Assembly (NCBI RefSeq): GCF_010728325.1
Contig: NZ_AP022570.1
Location: 4,960,001 to 5,024,000, forward strand
DNA from: Mycolicibacterium poriferae
GTDB lineage: Bacteria; Actinomycetota; Actinomycetes; Mycobacteriales; Mycobacteriaceae
Length of the DNA: 64,000 nt
Reading direction: 5' to 3'
Shown: positions 1 through 9,548 of the stretch, piece by piece
Numbering within the stretch: position 1 is the stretch's first letter
Layout: each line of letters starts with the position of its first letter
Notes under the pieces: model-generated
What the model saw: only the letters and a program-made list of their open reading frames with translations
Databases searched by the model: none
What the model was told of the DNA's origin: nothing
Program-made: the position numbers and the translations under genes

Positions 1-357
1 GCGATCCGGGTCGCCCTTGCCGATCCGCACGTCGAAATACGCCTCCACCTCGTCGACGAACCCGACCTGCTCCCCGGCGAACTTGCGTGCGGCGCAGGCC
101 AGCGCGCGCAGGTGCGCCCCGACGAACGCTGCCCGCGACTCGTCGAGTCCGGCGGGCAGCTCGGCCTGCAGACGTTCGGCGTGACGAACCAGCTCGGCCG
201 GCTCGGGTCGCGGCTCGGCAGCCACACTGCGCCGCAGGGCGGGGTCACCGGTGAACGCGTCGACGTAGCCTTCCTCGATCCGGTCGAAGCGCAATCCGAG
301 CTTCAGGTACTCCTCGATCAGGCCGGTCGGAGCTGGCGAAGGGATACCGGGGTCCAT
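1..357 (-). CDS. N-terminal fragment of a conserved hypothetical protein (possibly DUF885-like)
   Basis: The window cuts this gene: only the first 119 codons are present, starting at an ATG (complement of 355-357) and running off the left edge. The fragment is soluble, with no signal peptide or membrane segment. It shows the pattern [20 protein letters not shown] followed by helical sequence, which resembles the N-terminus of actinobacterial DUF885 proteins, but no catalytic motif lies in the visible part. It is divergent from coaA, with 31 bp between the two start codons. The start is supported by high-GC codon usage up to this ATG. Function is not assignable from the fragment; the family guess is weak. 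Confidence 0.6.
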   Translation of the reverse strand, partial: MDPGIPSPAPTGLIEEYLKLGLRFDRIEEGYVDAFTGDPALRRSVAAEPRPEPAELVRHAERLQAELPAGLDESRAAFVGAHLRALACAARKFAGEQVGFVDEVEAYFDVRIGKGDPDR

Positions 358-388
358 GCCGCCCCACGGTAGCTGCAAGACTGTGCGC

Positions 389-1327
389 ATGGCGCGGCTG
401 AGCGAACCCAGCCCCTACGTGGAATTCGACCGAACGCAATGGCGTGCACTCCGAATGTCCACCCCGCTGAAACTGACCGAGGACGAACTGGTCAAGCTGC
501 GGGGCCTCGGCGAGAAGATCGATCTGCTCGAGGTCGAGGAGGTATACCTGCCGCTCGCGCGTCTGATCCACCTGCAGGTCGCGGCGCGCCAGGCGCTGTT
601 CGCCGCGACCGCCGAATTCCTCGGCGAGCCGGTGCAGAACCCGGACCGGCCGGTGCCGTTCGTCATCGGTGTCGCCGGCAGCGTCGCGGTCGGCAAGTCC
701 ACCACCGCACGTGTGCTGCAGGCGCTGCTGGCCCGCTGGGAGCATCACCCCCGAGTCGATCTGGTGACCACCGACGGCTTCCTCTACTCCAACGCCGAGC
801 TGCAACGCCGCAACCTCATGCATCGCAAAGGTTTTCCGGAAAGCTACGACCGGCGGGCGCTGATGCGCTTCGTCACCGCCGTCAAGTCCGGTGCCGACGC
901 GGTGTGCGCGCCCGTCTACTCCCACTTGCTGTACGACATAGTCCCCGGCGAGAAACAGATCATCGAGCGCTCCGACATCGTCATCCTCGAGGGTCTCAAC
1001 GTGCTGCAGACCGGGCCCGCGCTGATGGTTTCGGACCTGTTCGACTTCTCGGTCTACGTCGACGCGCGCATCGAGGACATCGAGGAGTGGTACATCTCCC
1101 GGTTCCTGTCGATGCGCGCCGGCGCGTTCGCCGACCCGGCCTCGCACTTCCACCATTACTCGACGCTGTCGGATGAGCAGGCGATGTTCGCCGCACGTGA
1201 CATCTGGCACTCGATCAACCGGCCCAATCTGATCGAGAACATTCTGCCGACCCGGCCCCGCGCCACGCTGGTGCTGCGCAAGGACGCCGACCACTCGATC
1301 AACCGGTTACGCCTGCGCAAGCTGTAG
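389..1327 (+). CDS. coaA: Pantothenate kinase CoaA (type I)
   Basis: Phosphorylates pantothenate to 4'-phosphopantothenate, the first committed step of coenzyme A synthesis, in the cytoplasm. The 312-residue product matches the length of mycobacterial CoaA. The P-loop [12 protein letters not shown] lies at residues 94-105, followed by the [14 protein letters not shown] segment and the C-terminal [20 protein letters not shown] signature. The ATG at 389 gives [14 protein letters not shown], the standard mycobacterial N-terminus; an in-frame ATG at 356 would add 11 unrelated residues. In M. tuberculosis this is Rv1092c, which anchors the synteny of the first half of the window. No regulatory element was recognised in the 31 bp upstream. 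Confidence 0.97.
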   Translation: MARLSEPSPYVEFDRTQWRALRMSTPLKLTEDELVKLRGLGEKIDLLEVEEVYLPLARLIHLQVAARQALFAATAEFLGEPVQNPDRPVPFVIGVAGSVAVGKSTTARVLQALLARWEHHPRVDLVTTDGFLYSNAELQRRNLMHRKGFPESYDRRALMRFVTAVKSGADAVCAPVYSHLLYDIVPGEKQIIERSDIVILEGLNVLQTGPALMVSDLFDFSVYVDARIEDIEEWYISRFLSMRAGAFADPASHFHHYSTLSDEQAMFAARDIWHSINRPNLIENILPTRPRATLVLRKDADHSINRLRLRKL

Positions 1328-1390
1328 TCGGGCCCCGCCGACCTGTTGGTCAGGCGCCGGCCATCTGTGCTCGGGCCCGGCGTTCTGCGG

Positions 1391-1798
1391 TCAGCCCTTG
1401 GCGATCCGCCGCACGCCCTGGTACTGCAGTTCCGCCATGACCAGCGTGTAGACACCGGTGCCGAGTACCAGCACCACACCGGTCGTGGTCAGCGGCCACA
1501 CATCGGCGAGCACCACGACGACGGTGAGCACGCTGAACAATGCGTTTCCGACGGCCAGCACCAGGCCTGACGTCCGGACGGCCGGGCGCGCCGCCAGAGC
1601 CAGCACGGCGATGCCGAAGACCACGAAGAAGGCGCCCGTCGCGTATTCGACGGCCGGCGTGGTGCCAGACCACTCGGCGACCCGAGGAGCCAGGAGCAGC
1701 AGCGCGACGCCGGTCAGGCCGCTGATGACGGCGTCGGCGCGCATGGCGAAGCGCAGCAGCGAATCGGTGGACTGCGGGGTGCGGGTGGTGGCGGTCAT
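1391..1798 (-). CDS. Small four-helix integral membrane protein, paralogue A
   Basis: A 135-residue protein with about four hydrophobic segments, starting at an ATG (complement of 1796-1798) preceded by an AAAGGAA ribosome site. After a short Thr/Ser-rich N-terminus it has LLRFAMRADAVISGLTG, and it ends LQYQGVRRIAKG. It clearly resembles the next gene (LLRFALRADATLCAGLG and LQYLGVRRLA at equivalent places), so the two are a tandem duplication. No catalytic motif is visible. It may be a small structural or sensory membrane protein; no function is proposed. It is convergent with coaA. Confidence 0.8.
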   Translation of the reverse strand: MTATTRTPQSTDSLLRFAMRADAVISGLTGVALLLLAPRVAEWSGTTPAVEYATGAFFVVFGIAVLALAARPAVRTSGLVLAVGNALFSVLTVVVVLADVWPLTTTGVVLVLGTGVYTLVMAELQYQGVRRIAKG

Positions 1799-1910
1799 GC
1801 GGGTGGTTCCTTTCGGGATGTGAGTTGCGGGGTGCGATCTTTTGGTGAACCGGTACCGGGGCCGACGCCGTAACCTCTTGCGGGCCGGCCCCGGACCAGT
1901 CATGAGGGGG

Positions 1911-2327
1911 TCACGCCAGACGGCGCACCCCGAGGTACTGCAGCCCGGCGAAGCCGAGCGTGAGCGCGACGAACACCACTGCAACGGCGACGCCGAATCC
2001 GGTCAGCGGTAGCCAGCCGGCGCCGAGCACGAGCGCGGCCGCACCGGCGAACGTGACGTTGCCGGCGAGTACGGCCTGCCCGACACGGCGCACGGCGCGC
2101 ACCCGGGCCACGGTGTAGAGCACCGCGCCGTAGCCGACGAGGGCGGCGCCGAAGAGCCACTCGGCGGTCGTGGTCAGCCCCGTCAACGGGGCCAGCACGT
2201 CGGCGGCCATCGCGACGAACAGGCCCAGCCCGGCGCACAGTGTGGCGTCGGCGCGCAGCGCGAATCGCAGGAGTTGGTCATCGGCGCCCGAGGAGACCGG
2301 GACGGTGCCGGTGGTGAAGGCGGTCAT
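1911..2327 (-). CDS. Small four-helix integral membrane protein, paralogue B
   Basis: A 138-residue paralogue of the neighbouring 1391-1798 gene, with the same order of four hydrophobic segments and the conserved LLRFALRADA and LQYLGVRRLA motifs at the ends. The start is taken at the ATG at 2327 (MTAFTTGTVPVSS); an in-frame GTG at 2366 would add 13 residues and neither has a strong ribosome site. The 112-bp gap between the paralogues and the shared strand suggest one transcript. Function unknown. Confidence 0.75.
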   Translation of the reverse strand: MTAFTTGTVPVSSGADDQLLRFALRADATLCAGLGLFVAMAADVLAPLTGLTTTAEWLFGAALVGYGAVLYTVARVRAVRRVGQAVLAGNVTFAGAAALVLGAGWLPLTGFGVAVAVVFVALTLGFAGLQYLGVRRLA

Positions 2328-2417
2328 GTCTACGATGGTTCGCCCAGACCGCTGCCAGATCGACACCGTCTGCTGCCAGTTGCTGCCAACCGCAGGTCAG
2401 CGGCACGGCTGCCGCGC

Positions 2418-3767
2418 TCAGCGGGCGGAGACGAGGTTGCTGCGCAGATCCGTGGCGATGACCCGCGCCGCCGCGTTCTGCCAGTTGTGCAGCGACCGCT
2501 GCGGCACGTCGGTGACCAACCACTGCCACGCCTGGCGGGCCACCGGGTCCAGCCCGGCCGCTGTCGCGTTCTGCGCGTAGGCCCGCACGCCGACGACGTA
2601 CGGGAAGTACAGCGAGTTGTAGTGCCGCCACTGCTCGGTGGTGCCGAACTCACCGCCGTCGCGCGGCTTGAGACCGGCGATCCGCTCGGCCAGCAGAGCC
2701 CTGAGTTCGTTGGCCCGTTCCAGCGGCTGATCGGGCGCGCCGCGACGGGCCAACCGTTCGTCGATCACCGGCAGGGCGGTCAACGGGCTGGCGACCAGCT
2801 TGGACAGATCGCCGTAGTGCCCGAGAGCGCGCCGGGTGACCCGGACGAAGGTCTCAGAGTCCATGTCGTCCAGTGGGCTGGCTGAGCGCCGCGGCAGAGC
2901 CGCCTCGGTGCCACGCAACGCGGCCCGGTCGGCGCGCAGCTCCGGTGACCGGGAGAAGGCGAGTCGGTCGAGCAGCCCGGCCAGCGGATCGGCCAGCACG
3001 TTGATCGCGATCGCCACCCCGAGGCTGGTGAACAGCAGCACCGTCAGCGTCGTGCTGTTCCCGGCCACCGCGATCCCGATCAGCACCTGCCCGCCGAACA
3101 ACACCGCGGCCAGCGTCGTCCCGGCGAACGACCGCAGCATGTCCTTGCGCAGCGCATGTCCCTCGTCGAAGGCGTCCCCGATGGCCACCGCCACCCCGAG
3201 CAGTGCGATGTCGACGCCGGTCGAGGCCAACGCCAGCCAGCTGGGTACCAGCCCGAGCGGGATGATCAGGATCGCGTTGCCCAGCGCGAAGAACAACGTC
3301 GCGACGACGACGAAGCCCACCACCGGGCGGGGTTGCGCGCGCCGGGCCACGGCGTGGATCAGCGCGGCCAGCACCGGCACCGACAGTGCGGCGAACATCA
3401 CCCAGTGCCCGAGCCGCAACGGGCCGTCGACGTCGCCGGCGAGCGTGGCACCCGTCACCGCCGCGGCGGCCACGGCAGCGACGAGCCCGGCCGGTCCGGC
3501 CCGGCTCCGCCAGCTGTCACGCGGGCGCGACAGTTCGAGCAGCACCGCCAGCCACGCGATGCCCGGCAGTGCGACCAGATAGATCTCGATACGACTCAGC
3601 AGCGCAGACTGGCTCACCAGCCGGACCGCATCCAGTGCCACCACGAGCGCAAAGCTGGTCAGCCCGACCGCGGCGAGCACCAGTACCGGCTTGCGGGGGT
3701 CGCGCGCGAGCAGATACAGCCCCAGCCACCAGCTCAGCGCGAAGACCAATCCGGAGAGCGCGACCAC
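2418..3767 (-). CDS. Polytopic membrane protein with a soluble C-terminal domain
   Basis: A 449-residue protein with 8-9 hydrophobic helices in residues 1 to about 280, followed by a hydrophilic C-terminal domain of about 170 residues with the conserved-looking stretch WRHYNSLYFPYVVGVRAY. The start is taken as the GTG at 3767, which has a GAGGA ribosome site 8 nt upstream overlapping the stop region of the preceding prenyl synthase gene, so translation is probably coupled. The frame stays open another 44 codons upstream, but that part lies inside the preceding gene. The architecture resembles membrane-sensor input modules, but no kinase, cyclase or DNA-binding motif follows. Function unknown. 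Confidence 0.7.
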   Translation of the reverse strand: MVALSGLVFALSWWLGLYLLARDPRKPVLVLAAVGLTSFALVVALDAVRLVSQSALLSRIEIYLVALPGIAWLAVLLELSRPRDSWRSRAGPAGLVAAVAAAAVTGATLAGDVDGPLRLGHWVMFAALSVPVLAALIHAVARRAQPRPVVGFVVVATLFFALGNAILIIPLGLVPSWLALASTGVDIALLGVAVAIGDAFDEGHALRKDMLRSFAGTTLAAVLFGGQVLIGIAVAGNSTTLTVLLFTSLGVAIAINVLADPLAGLLDRLAFSRSPELRADRAALRGTEAALPRRSASPLDDMDSETFVRVTRRALGHYGDLSKLVASPLTALPVIDERLARRGAPDQPLERANELRALLAERIAGLKPRDGGEFGTTEQWRHYNSLYFPYVVGVRAYAQNATAAGLDPVARQAWQWLVTDVPQRSLHNWQNAAARVIATDLRSNLVSAR

Positions 3768-3778
3768 GACCGCCGTCC

Positions 3779-4576
3779 TCAGCGCCCGTAGCGTCGATGC
3801 CTGGCGCTGTAGTCGCGCAGCGCACGCAGGAAATCCACCCGGCGGAACTCCGGCCAGTACGCCTCGGTGAACCACATCTCCGAGTAGGCGCTCTGCCACA
3901 GCAGGAAGCCCGACAGCCGCTGCTCCCCCGACGTGCGGATGACCAGGTCCGGGTCGGGCTGGCCCGAGGTGTAGAGGTTCTCCGAGATGGCCTCGGCGGT
4001 AACGGCTTCGATCAGCTTCTCCCCGGAGACGCCGTTGGCCAGCTCCTTGGCCAGCAGCCCTCGGACCGCGTCGACGATCTCCTGCCGGCCGCCGTACCCG
4101 ACGGCGACGTTGACATGGAAAGACCGAGCAAGCCCGCCATCTCCGGTGGACTGCACCGCGTCGCGCAGCCGGCGGGCCGGTTCCTCTCCGAGCAGCTCGA
4201 GGTCACCCATGGTTCGCACACTCCACTGGTTCGCCGGGGCGCAGATCTCCTCGACGACCTCGGTGATGATCTCGATCAGCGATGCCAGTTCCTGCGCGTC
4301 GCGCTGCAGGTTCTCGGTGGACAGCAGATAGACGGTGGCCATCTCGATGCCCGCCTCGTGGCACCACCGCAGCATCTCGGCGATCTTGTGTGCACCGGCC
4401 CGGTAGCCGTAGCTGACGTCGTTGTGGCCGAGCTCACGCGCCCAGCGCCGGTTGCCGTCACACAGCACCGCAATGTGGCGGGGCAGCTCGGATTTCGCTG
4501 GTGCCAGCCCCTGACGCAGCCGCATCTCGTAGAGCCGGTACATCGGCTCCTTGAGTCGCCGCGGAATGAGGTCCAC
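3779..4576 (-). CDS. Short-chain Z-isoprenyl (Z,E-farnesyl) diphosphate synthase
   Basis: Condenses isopentenyl diphosphate with geranyl diphosphate to give omega,E,Z-farnesyl diphosphate, the precursor for decaprenyl phosphate used in arabinogalactan and peptidoglycan assembly. The 265-residue product is close to M. tuberculosis Rv1086. The cis-prenyltransferase motif appears as [13 protein letters not shown] with catalytic Asp40, and a leucine lies at position 84 in [10 protein letters not shown], the site known in Rv1086 to limit chain length to C15. The C-terminal signature [19 protein letters not shown] is intact. It is followed immediately by the polytopic membrane gene and is divergent from the PAQR gene. 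Confidence 0.93.
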   Translation of the reverse strand: MDLIPRRLKEPMYRLYEMRLRQGLAPAKSELPRHIAVLCDGNRRWARELGHNDVSYGYRAGAHKIAEMLRWCHEAGIEMATVYLLSTENLQRDAQELASLIEIITEVVEEICAPANQWSVRTMGDLELLGEEPARRLRDAVQSTGDGGLARSFHVNVAVGYGGRQEIVDAVRGLLAKELANGVSGEKLIEAVTAEAISENLYTSGQPDPDLVIRTSGEQRLSGFLLWQSAYSEMWFTEAYWPEFRRVDFLRALRDYSARHRRYGR

Positions 4577-4610
4577 GATGGTCCAGACTACTGTGAGGCG
4601 GGGAAACCCA

Positions 4611-5363
4611 ATGCCAGTCAGCGGAGGTGACGTGCCGACATCTGTCGATCCACGGGGTACCGCCGATACCCCGCGAGAGCCGGAGGATCTGCCCGAGGCG
4701 GTCGTCGAAGGCGTCGCTCAGTTCCTGGGCAAACCTCGGCTGCGGGGCTGGATTCACGTGTACGCCGCGGTCATCTCGGTCATCTGCGGCGCCACGCTGG
4801 TCGCGGTGTCCTGGTCGCTGGAGTCGTTCCGCGCCGGCATCGCCACGCTGATCTACACGCTGACCATTGTGGCGATGTTCACCGTCAGCGGCACCTATCA
4901 CCGGGTGCATTGGACGTCGACGACGGCGCGCACCTGGATGAAGCGCGCCGACCACTCGATGATCTTCGTGTTCATCGCGGGCAGCTACACCCCGTTCGCG
5001 TTGCTGGCGCTGCCCGAGAACGACGGCATGGTGCTGTTCTGGATCGTCTGGGGCGGCGCGCTGGCCGGGGTGGCACTCAAGATGCTGTGGCCGTCGTCGC
5101 CGCGCTGGCTGGGGGTGCCGCTGTACATCCTGCTGGGCTGGGTTGCGGTGTGGTTCATCGGTCCGATCACCCACGGCGCCGGCGTGGCCGCGGTGGTGCT
5201 GCTGATCGTCGGCGGAGCGCTGTACAGCATCGGCGGCGTGCTCTATGCCCTGAAATGGCCCAACCCGTGGCCGACCACGTTCGGGCATCACGAGTTCTTC
5301 CACGCGTGCACCGCGGTCGCGGCGATCTGCCACTACATCGCGATGTGGTTCGCGGTCTTCTAG
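4611..5363 (+). CDS. Hemolysin III / PAQR family membrane protein
   Basis: A seven-helix membrane protein of the hemolysin III (PAQR, YqfA/TrhA) family, orthologous by position to Rv1085c. The family's metal-binding-type residues are visible: SGTYHR in the first half, a central Asp in [18 protein letters not shown], and the C-terminal [19 protein letters not shown]. The first 45 residues are hydrophilic. The start is uncertain: ATG 4611 is used, but a GTG at 4632 has a closer GGAGG. The gene is divergent from the prenyl synthase and convergent with the ketosteroid-isomerase-like gene. Bacterial members affect membrane lipid homeostasis; true haemolysis is not implied. Confidence 0.85.
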   Translation: MPVSGGDVPTSVDPRGTADTPREPEDLPEAVVEGVAQFLGKPRLRGWIHVYAAVISVICGATLVAVSWSLESFRAGIATLIYTLTIVAMFTVSGTYHRVHWTSTTARTWMKRADHSMIFVFIAGSYTPFALLALPENDGMVLFWIVWGGALAGVALKMLWPSSPRWLGVPLYILLGWVAVWFIGPITHGAGVAAVVLLIVGGALYSIGGVLYALKWPNPWPTTFGHHEFFHACTAVAAICHYIAMWFAVF

Positions 5364-5417
5364 CGAATCGGGCGCGCTGAAGCACCGCAGGTGGCGCGAA
5401 ACGCGCCGAATTCGCTA
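5361..5417. terminator. Bidirectional hairpin whose arms contain both convergent stop codons
   Basis: Arms at 5361-5376 and 5402-5417 pair over 16 bp with two mismatches around a 25-nt loop. Both arms begin with TAGCGAAT on their own strand, so each arm supplies the TAG stop codon of one of the two convergent genes (PAQR and the isomerase). There is no U-run, as is usual for mycobacterial terminators. Confidence 0.6.
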
Positions 5418-5783
5418 GAGCTGGGTGACGTTCTGCGGGCCCCAGTAGGCCTTCATCGACGTGATCATGCCGTCGCCGTCGAACGTCATCACCTCGATCG
5501 GCTCGATGCGCATCGCGCCGCCCACCGTGATGGCGAAGACGAACGCCGCCTCGTGCCCGCCGGCGCGGAACGACAGGAGCTCGGTCTTGATCTCGCCGCC
5601 CTCCATCACCTTGTAGAACCCGGCGATGGCCTGCCGCCCGATGTGCACCTCGCCGCCACCCACCGGATCTTCGAGGGTGGCGTCCTCGGCGTAGAGCGCG
5701 GCGACGTCGTCGGCCTTGCCGCCGGCGACGGTGTCGAGGTAGCGCTGGACGAAACCTTGCAGGACGTCGGGCTCGAAACTCAT
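5415..5783 (-). CDS. Ketosteroid-isomerase-like (SnoaL/NTF2-fold) protein
   Basis: A 122-residue single-domain protein closely resembling bacterial delta5-3-ketosteroid isomerases, which move a C5-C6 double bond through a dienolate intermediate. The catalytic Tyr is at 15 (FVQRYLDTV) and the general base Asp at 39 (TLEDPVGG), both in canonical context. The second oxyanion-hole residue, Asp99 of the Comamonas enzyme (PIDHF), is Glu97 here (PIEVM). The length matches the family. A role in sterol side reactions would fit a mycobacterium, but other NTF2-fold isomerases cannot be excluded. The gene overlaps the hairpin shared with the PAQR gene. Confidence 0.8.
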   Translation of the reverse strand: MSFEPDVLQGFVQRYLDTVAGGKADDVAALYAEDATLEDPVGGGEVHIGRQAIAGFYKVMEGGEIKTELLSFRAGGHEAAFVFAITVGGAMRIEPIEVMTFDGDGMITSMKAYWGPQNVTQL

Positions 5784-5793
5784 GTGCCGCAGG

Positions 5794-7785
5794 CTACACG
5801 GAGGGTGCGAGAGTGGCAGCCAGATCCTCGGCGGTGGTGACCGGGAGGTCACAGGTCCGTCCCCGGCAGACGTAGGCCGCGTCCGTGTCGCCGATGCGAG
5901 GGCGCTCCCGCAGCAGTTCGGTGGACCCCGTCGGGCCGCCGAGCACCACAGCCCCACCGGGGGCAACCGCCCGGGCGACCGCCAGCAACGCCGAGTCGGC
6001 CGAGTCGCACGCGACGGCGATCTGGATCGGCCCGCGCACTGCTGCCTCGGCGACAGCCAGCCAGTGCCCGCCCGAGCGCGGCGCGCGGTCGAGCACCACC
6101 GCCGCGCCGGCCACTGTGGCCTCCGCTGCCGCGGCGTACCTATCGGCTCGCCCGCCCGGGGCCAGGTGTGCAGCCATCTGCAGCGCCTCGGCCATCAGCG
6201 ACGCCCCCGCGGGGGTGGCGCCGTCGAGCGGGTCGGCGGGCCGCGACACCAGCTGCTCGGCGTCGTCGGCGACGTCGAACCAGCGACCGTCCCGGGCGGG
6301 ATCGGCGAAGTGGTCGAGCGCGACGTCGAGCAGCGCCATCGCCTCGTCGAGCCAATGGGGTTCGGGCTGCGCCTGATAGAGCGTCATCAGCCCGGTGGCC
6401 AGCGCGGCGTGGTCTTCGAGGATGGCCGCGCTCGCGCCCACCACGCCGCCCAGGCTGGCGCGGCGCAGCCGCCCACCGACGACATGCAGATCCAGCACCG
6501 AGCGCGCGCACTCGGCGGCCGCTGCCAGCAGAGCAGGGCGCCGCAACGCGAACCCCGCCTCCACCAGAGCCGTGATCGCCAGGCCGTTCCACGCGGTCAC
6601 CACCTTGTCGTCGCGGCCGGGTTGCGGCCGCTGCGCCCGCGCCGCCAGCAGCGCCGTGCGCACCCGGTCGAATCGGACCGGATCCGCGGGCTCGCCGCGC
6701 AACTGCAGCACCGACGCGCCGCGCTCGAACGTGCCCGTGGATGTCACACCGAAAAGTGTTGCCGCCCAGTCTCCGTCGCCGACGCCCAGAATCTCGCGGA
6801 GCTGATCGACGGTCCAGCTGTACGTCAGGCCCTCGACCCCTGCGGCGTCGGCGTCCAGCGACGACACGAACATGCCGTCGGCGCGCAGCTCGTCGAGCAT
6901 GAAACGTGCTGTCTCCCTGGCGATCCGGTGCGCGAACGGGTCACCGCTGCGACGCGCCCAGTGCGCGTAGACCCGCAACAGCTGGGCGTTGTCGTAGAGC
7001 ATCTTCTCGAAGTGCGGCACCACCCAGGCGGCGTCGACGCTGTAGCGGGCGAAGCCGCCGGCCAACTGGTCGTAGAGACCACCGCGGGCCATCGCCGAAC
7101 AGGTGCGCTGCACCGCGGCCAGCGGGGCGGGGTCGCCGGTGCGTTCGTGGTTGCGCAGCAACGCTTCCAGCAGGGCCGACGGTGGAAACTTGGGGGCCGC
7201 GCCGAAGCCACCATGGACGGTGTCCTCGTCGGCGAGCACCGCCGCGACGGCCCGGTCACACAGCTGCGGCTCGACCGGCGGACCCCCGCCCGGAAGTCCG
7301 GAGGCCATGGCCCGCAGTTCGCCGCTGATGTGGTCGCCGGCCTGTTCGACCTCGGACCGGCGGGTGCGCCACGTCTGCGCCACCGCGGCCAGCAACTCCA
7401 GGAAGGCCGGCTTCGGGTAGTAGGTGCCGCAGAAGAAGGGACGGCCATCCGGGGTGAGGAAGCAGGTCATCGGCCAGCCGCCCTGACCGGTCAACGCCAC
7501 CGTGGCGTTCATGTACACCGCGTCGAGGTCGGGGCGCTCCTCGCGATCGACCTTGATGCAGACGAAGTCCGAATTCATCGCGTCGGCCACCTCGACGTCC
7601 TCGAACGACTCATGCGCCATCACATGGCACCAGTGGCATGCCGCGTAGCCGACGGACAGCAGGATCGGCACGTCGCGCCGGGTCGCCTCGGCCAGCGCCG
7701 CAGCGGACCACTCCTGCCAATGCACCGGGTTCTCGGCGTGTTGGCGCAGGTAGGGACTGGTCGCCGAAGCCAGGGCGTTGGACAT
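5794..7785 (-). CDS. YyaL/DUF255 thioredoxin-fold protein with alpha/alpha-barrel domain
   Basis: A 663-residue cytoplasmic protein orthologous by position to Rv1084. An N-terminal DUF255 thioredoxin-like domain (residues 1 to about 160) carries a CHWC motif at 50-53 in GYAACHWCHVMAHESF and the typical KVDREERPDLDAVYM. The rest matches the six-hairpin glycosidase-like region of the spermatogenesis-associated protein 20 / YyaL family. The ATG at 7785 gives the family N-terminus NALASATSPYLRQHAENPV. The enzymatic role is not established. It ends 10 bp before the isomerase and follows the small membrane gene by 4 bp, suggesting one operon from mca downstream. Confidence 0.9.
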   Translation of the reverse strand: MSNALASATSPYLRQHAENPVHWQEWSAAALAEATRRDVPILLSVGYAACHWCHVMAHESFEDVEVADAMNSDFVCIKVDREERPDLDAVYMNATVALTGQGGWPMTCFLTPDGRPFFCGTYYPKPAFLELLAAVAQTWRTRRSEVEQAGDHISGELRAMASGLPGGGPPVEPQLCDRAVAAVLADEDTVHGGFGAAPKFPPSALLEALLRNHERTGDPAPLAAVQRTCSAMARGGLYDQLAGGFARYSVDAAWVVPHFEKMLYDNAQLLRVYAHWARRSGDPFAHRIARETARFMLDELRADGMFVSSLDADAAGVEGLTYSWTVDQLREILGVGDGDWAATLFGVTSTGTFERGASVLQLRGEPADPVRFDRVRTALLAARAQRPQPGRDDKVVTAWNGLAITALVEAGFALRRPALLAAAAECARSVLDLHVVGGRLRRASLGGVVGASAAILEDHAALATGLMTLYQAQPEPHWLDEAMALLDVALDHFADPARDGRWFDVADDAEQLVSRPADPLDGATPAGASLMAEALQMAAHLAPGGRADRYAAAAEATVAGAAVVLDRAPRSGGHWLAVAEAAVRGPIQIAVACDSADSALLAVARAVAPGGAVVLGGPTGSTELLRERPRIGDTDAAYVCRGRTCDLPVTTAEDLAATLAPSV

Positions 7786-7789
7786 CGCC

Positions 7790-8041
7790 TCAGCGCGGGT
7801 CGCGGTTGGAGTCCTCAGCCGACCCGGTGTTCTGCGGATCATCGTCACCGAAGGACTTCGGCAGCCGGCGCAGGTGCTTGTTCATCGACCACACCAACAG
7901 GAAGACACTGATCAGCAGCAGTATCACCACGATGAGGCCGACCGGGCTGGCCTTGCCGAAATCCGGCCCGGTCTGGCGCGGTCCGTCCTGGGCCAGCAGC
8001 CCGGTCGTCAGCTCGACGCCCAGCGTCAGCAGGTCACTCAC
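7790..8041 (-). CDS. Small single-pass membrane protein (Rv1083-like)
   Basis: An 83-residue protein with one strong transmembrane helix at about residues 34-52 (VGLIVVILLLISVFLLVW) followed by a basic stretch KHLRRLPK and an acidic tail, implying a cytoplasmic C-terminus. It sits 9 bp after mca and 4 bp before the YyaL gene, the same order as Rv1082-Rv1083-Rv1084. It is conserved across mycobacteria by position, but no function is known. Confidence 0.85.
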   Translation of the reverse strand: MSDLLTLGVELTTGLLAQDGPRQTGPDFGKASPVGLIVVILLLISVFLLVWSMNKHLRRLPKSFGDDDPQNTGSAEDSNRDPR

Positions 8042-8050
8042 AGCTCTTCG

Positions 8051-8920
8051 TCACCGTCCCTCGATTCCGGCGAACAGATCGGTCTCGGGCAGCCGTACCG
8101 GCACCCGCGACCGCGCCAACTCGAACTCCTCGGTCGGCCACAGTCGATGCTGCCACTCCAGCGGGGTGGTGAAGAAGAAGCTGTTCGGGTCGATCTGGGT
8201 GGCATGAGCCAGCAGCGCTTCATCACGCTGGGCGAAGTACTTGGCACATTCGATGCGAGTGGTCACCCGCTTGCCGAGCAGATCGTCGTCCGGGTCCCAC
8301 TTCTCCAGCCACTTGGCGAACGGTCCCTCCTGCCCGTGCCGGACGAACTCGTCCTGCAGCACCTGCATGCGCTGACGCAGGAACCCGTGGTTGTAGTACA
8401 GCTTCTGCACGTTCCACGGCTCCCCGGCAGTGGGATAGAGCCGGTGGTCGGCGGCCGCCTCGTAGGCGGCGACCGAGACCTGGTGGCACCGGATGTGGTC
8501 GGGGTGGGGGTAGCCGCCGTTCTCGTCGTAGGTGGTCATCACGTGCGGCTTGAAGTCCCGGATCACCTGAACGAGGGCCTCGGTCGGCACCTCCAGCGGC
8601 TCGAGAGCGAAACAGCCCTCCGGCAGCGGTGGCAGCGGGTCCCCCTCGGGCAACCCCGAGTCGACGAAACCGAGCCAGTGATGCTCCACCCCGAGGATGC
8701 TGGCGGCTTTGGCCATCTCGTCCCGACGGATCTGCGGCATCCGGCCATGCACCTCGGGGATGTCCATCGCCTTGTTGAGGATGTCGCCACGCTCGCCGCC
8801 GGTCAGTGTGACGACCATGACGCGCACGCCCTCGTCCACGTAGCGCGCCATCGTCGCCGCGCCCTTGCTGGACTCGTCGTCCGGGTGCGCGTGTACGGCC
8901 ATCAACCGCAGTTCGGTCAA
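8051..8920 (-). CDS. mca: Mycothiol S-conjugate amidase Mca
   Basis: A zinc amidase that cleaves mycothiol S-conjugates to a mercapturic acid and GlcN-inositol, so that electrophiles and drugs can be exported. The 289-residue product has the metal-binding AHPDDE at 11-16 and the downstream HPDH in [17 protein letters not shown], and ends [10 protein letters not shown] like the M. tuberculosis enzyme (288 aa). The start is a TTG at 8920 preceded by AGAGGGAA; the longer frame upstream gives non-conserved sequence. It is first in a probable operon with the Rv1083- and Rv1084-like genes, and divergent from the DUF4307 gene. Confidence 0.95.
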   Translation of the reverse strand: MTELRLMAVHAHPDDESSKGAATMARYVDEGVRVMVVTLTGGERGDILNKAMDIPEVHGRMPQIRRDEMAKAASILGVEHHWLGFVDSGLPEGDPLPPLPEGCFALEPLEVPTEALVQVIRDFKPHVMTTYDENGGYPHPDHIRCHQVSVAAYEAAADHRLYPTAGEPWNVQKLYYNHGFLRQRMQVLQDEFVRHGQEGPFAKWLEKWDPDDDLLGKRVTTRIECAKYFAQRDEALLAHATQIDPNSFFFTTPLEWQHRLWPTEEFELARSRVPVRLPETDLFAGIEGR

Positions 8921-9038
8921 CCTGTTCCCTCTTAGCTGTTCACCTGGCAGAGCAGTCGCGCTGGAAATCACGCTACGGTGCAACCGCGCCAACTGGATTT
9001 ATAGTTCCAGTCCTAGTACACCCATCCGACCGACGGGC

Positions 9039-9473
9039 ATGCAAAACGAGATGATCGAACGTCCCGAAGCCCGCTACGGGCGTCAGCGCCTCGACCGGCG
9101 CACCCGGCGCTGGATCGCCATCGGGCTGACCGTGCTCGTCGTGGTCCTCGGGGTGGCGATCGCGGCGGTGGCGTTCACCCGGTTGGGGTCCGCCGAAGTG
9201 GAAGGCGAACTCGGTGGATACCGCGTTCTGGACGATCAGACCATCGAGGTCACGATGAGCGTCACGCGCGAGGACCCGTCCCGGCCGGTGGTGTGCATCG
9301 TGCGGGCCCGCTCCTACGACGGCACCGAGACCGGACGACGGGAACTGCTCGTCCCGCCTGCCGAGCAGACGACGGTGCAGGTGACGAGCCTGGTCAAAAC
9401 CAGCGCTCCGGCCGTCGTCGGGGACGTCTACGGGTGCGGCACCGAGGTGCCGTCCTACCTGGTCGGAGGCTGA
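9039..9473 (+). CDS. DUF4307 single-pass membrane protein (Rv1081c-like)
   Basis: A 144-residue protein with a short cytoplasmic N-terminus ([14 protein letters not shown]), one transmembrane helix (about residues 28-50) and an extracytoplasmic domain containing two cysteines ([10 protein letters not shown] and VYGCGTEV) that could form a disulfide. This is the DUF4307 architecture, and the gene sits between mca and greA as in M. tuberculosis. ATG 9051 is an alternative start. Function unknown. Confidence 0.85.
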   Translation: MQNEMIERPEARYGRQRLDRRTRRWIAIGLTVLVVVLGVAIAAVAFTRLGSAEVEGELGGYRVLDDQTIEVTMSVTREDPSRPVVCIVRARSYDGTETGRRELLVPPAEQTTVQVTSLVKTSAPAVVGDVYGCGTEVPSYLVGG

Positions 9474-9548
9474 CGCGGGAGATACCCGGCCAACTGCCGA
9501 CAGCGAAATCATGACGACCGGGTATCCCCCCGGTGCTATCATGGATCG

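Noticed and set aside
245..1294. Minus-strand 349-codon frame over coaA
   Set aside because: Antisense shadow of a strongly conserved gene; composition is typical of a GC-rich mirror frame.
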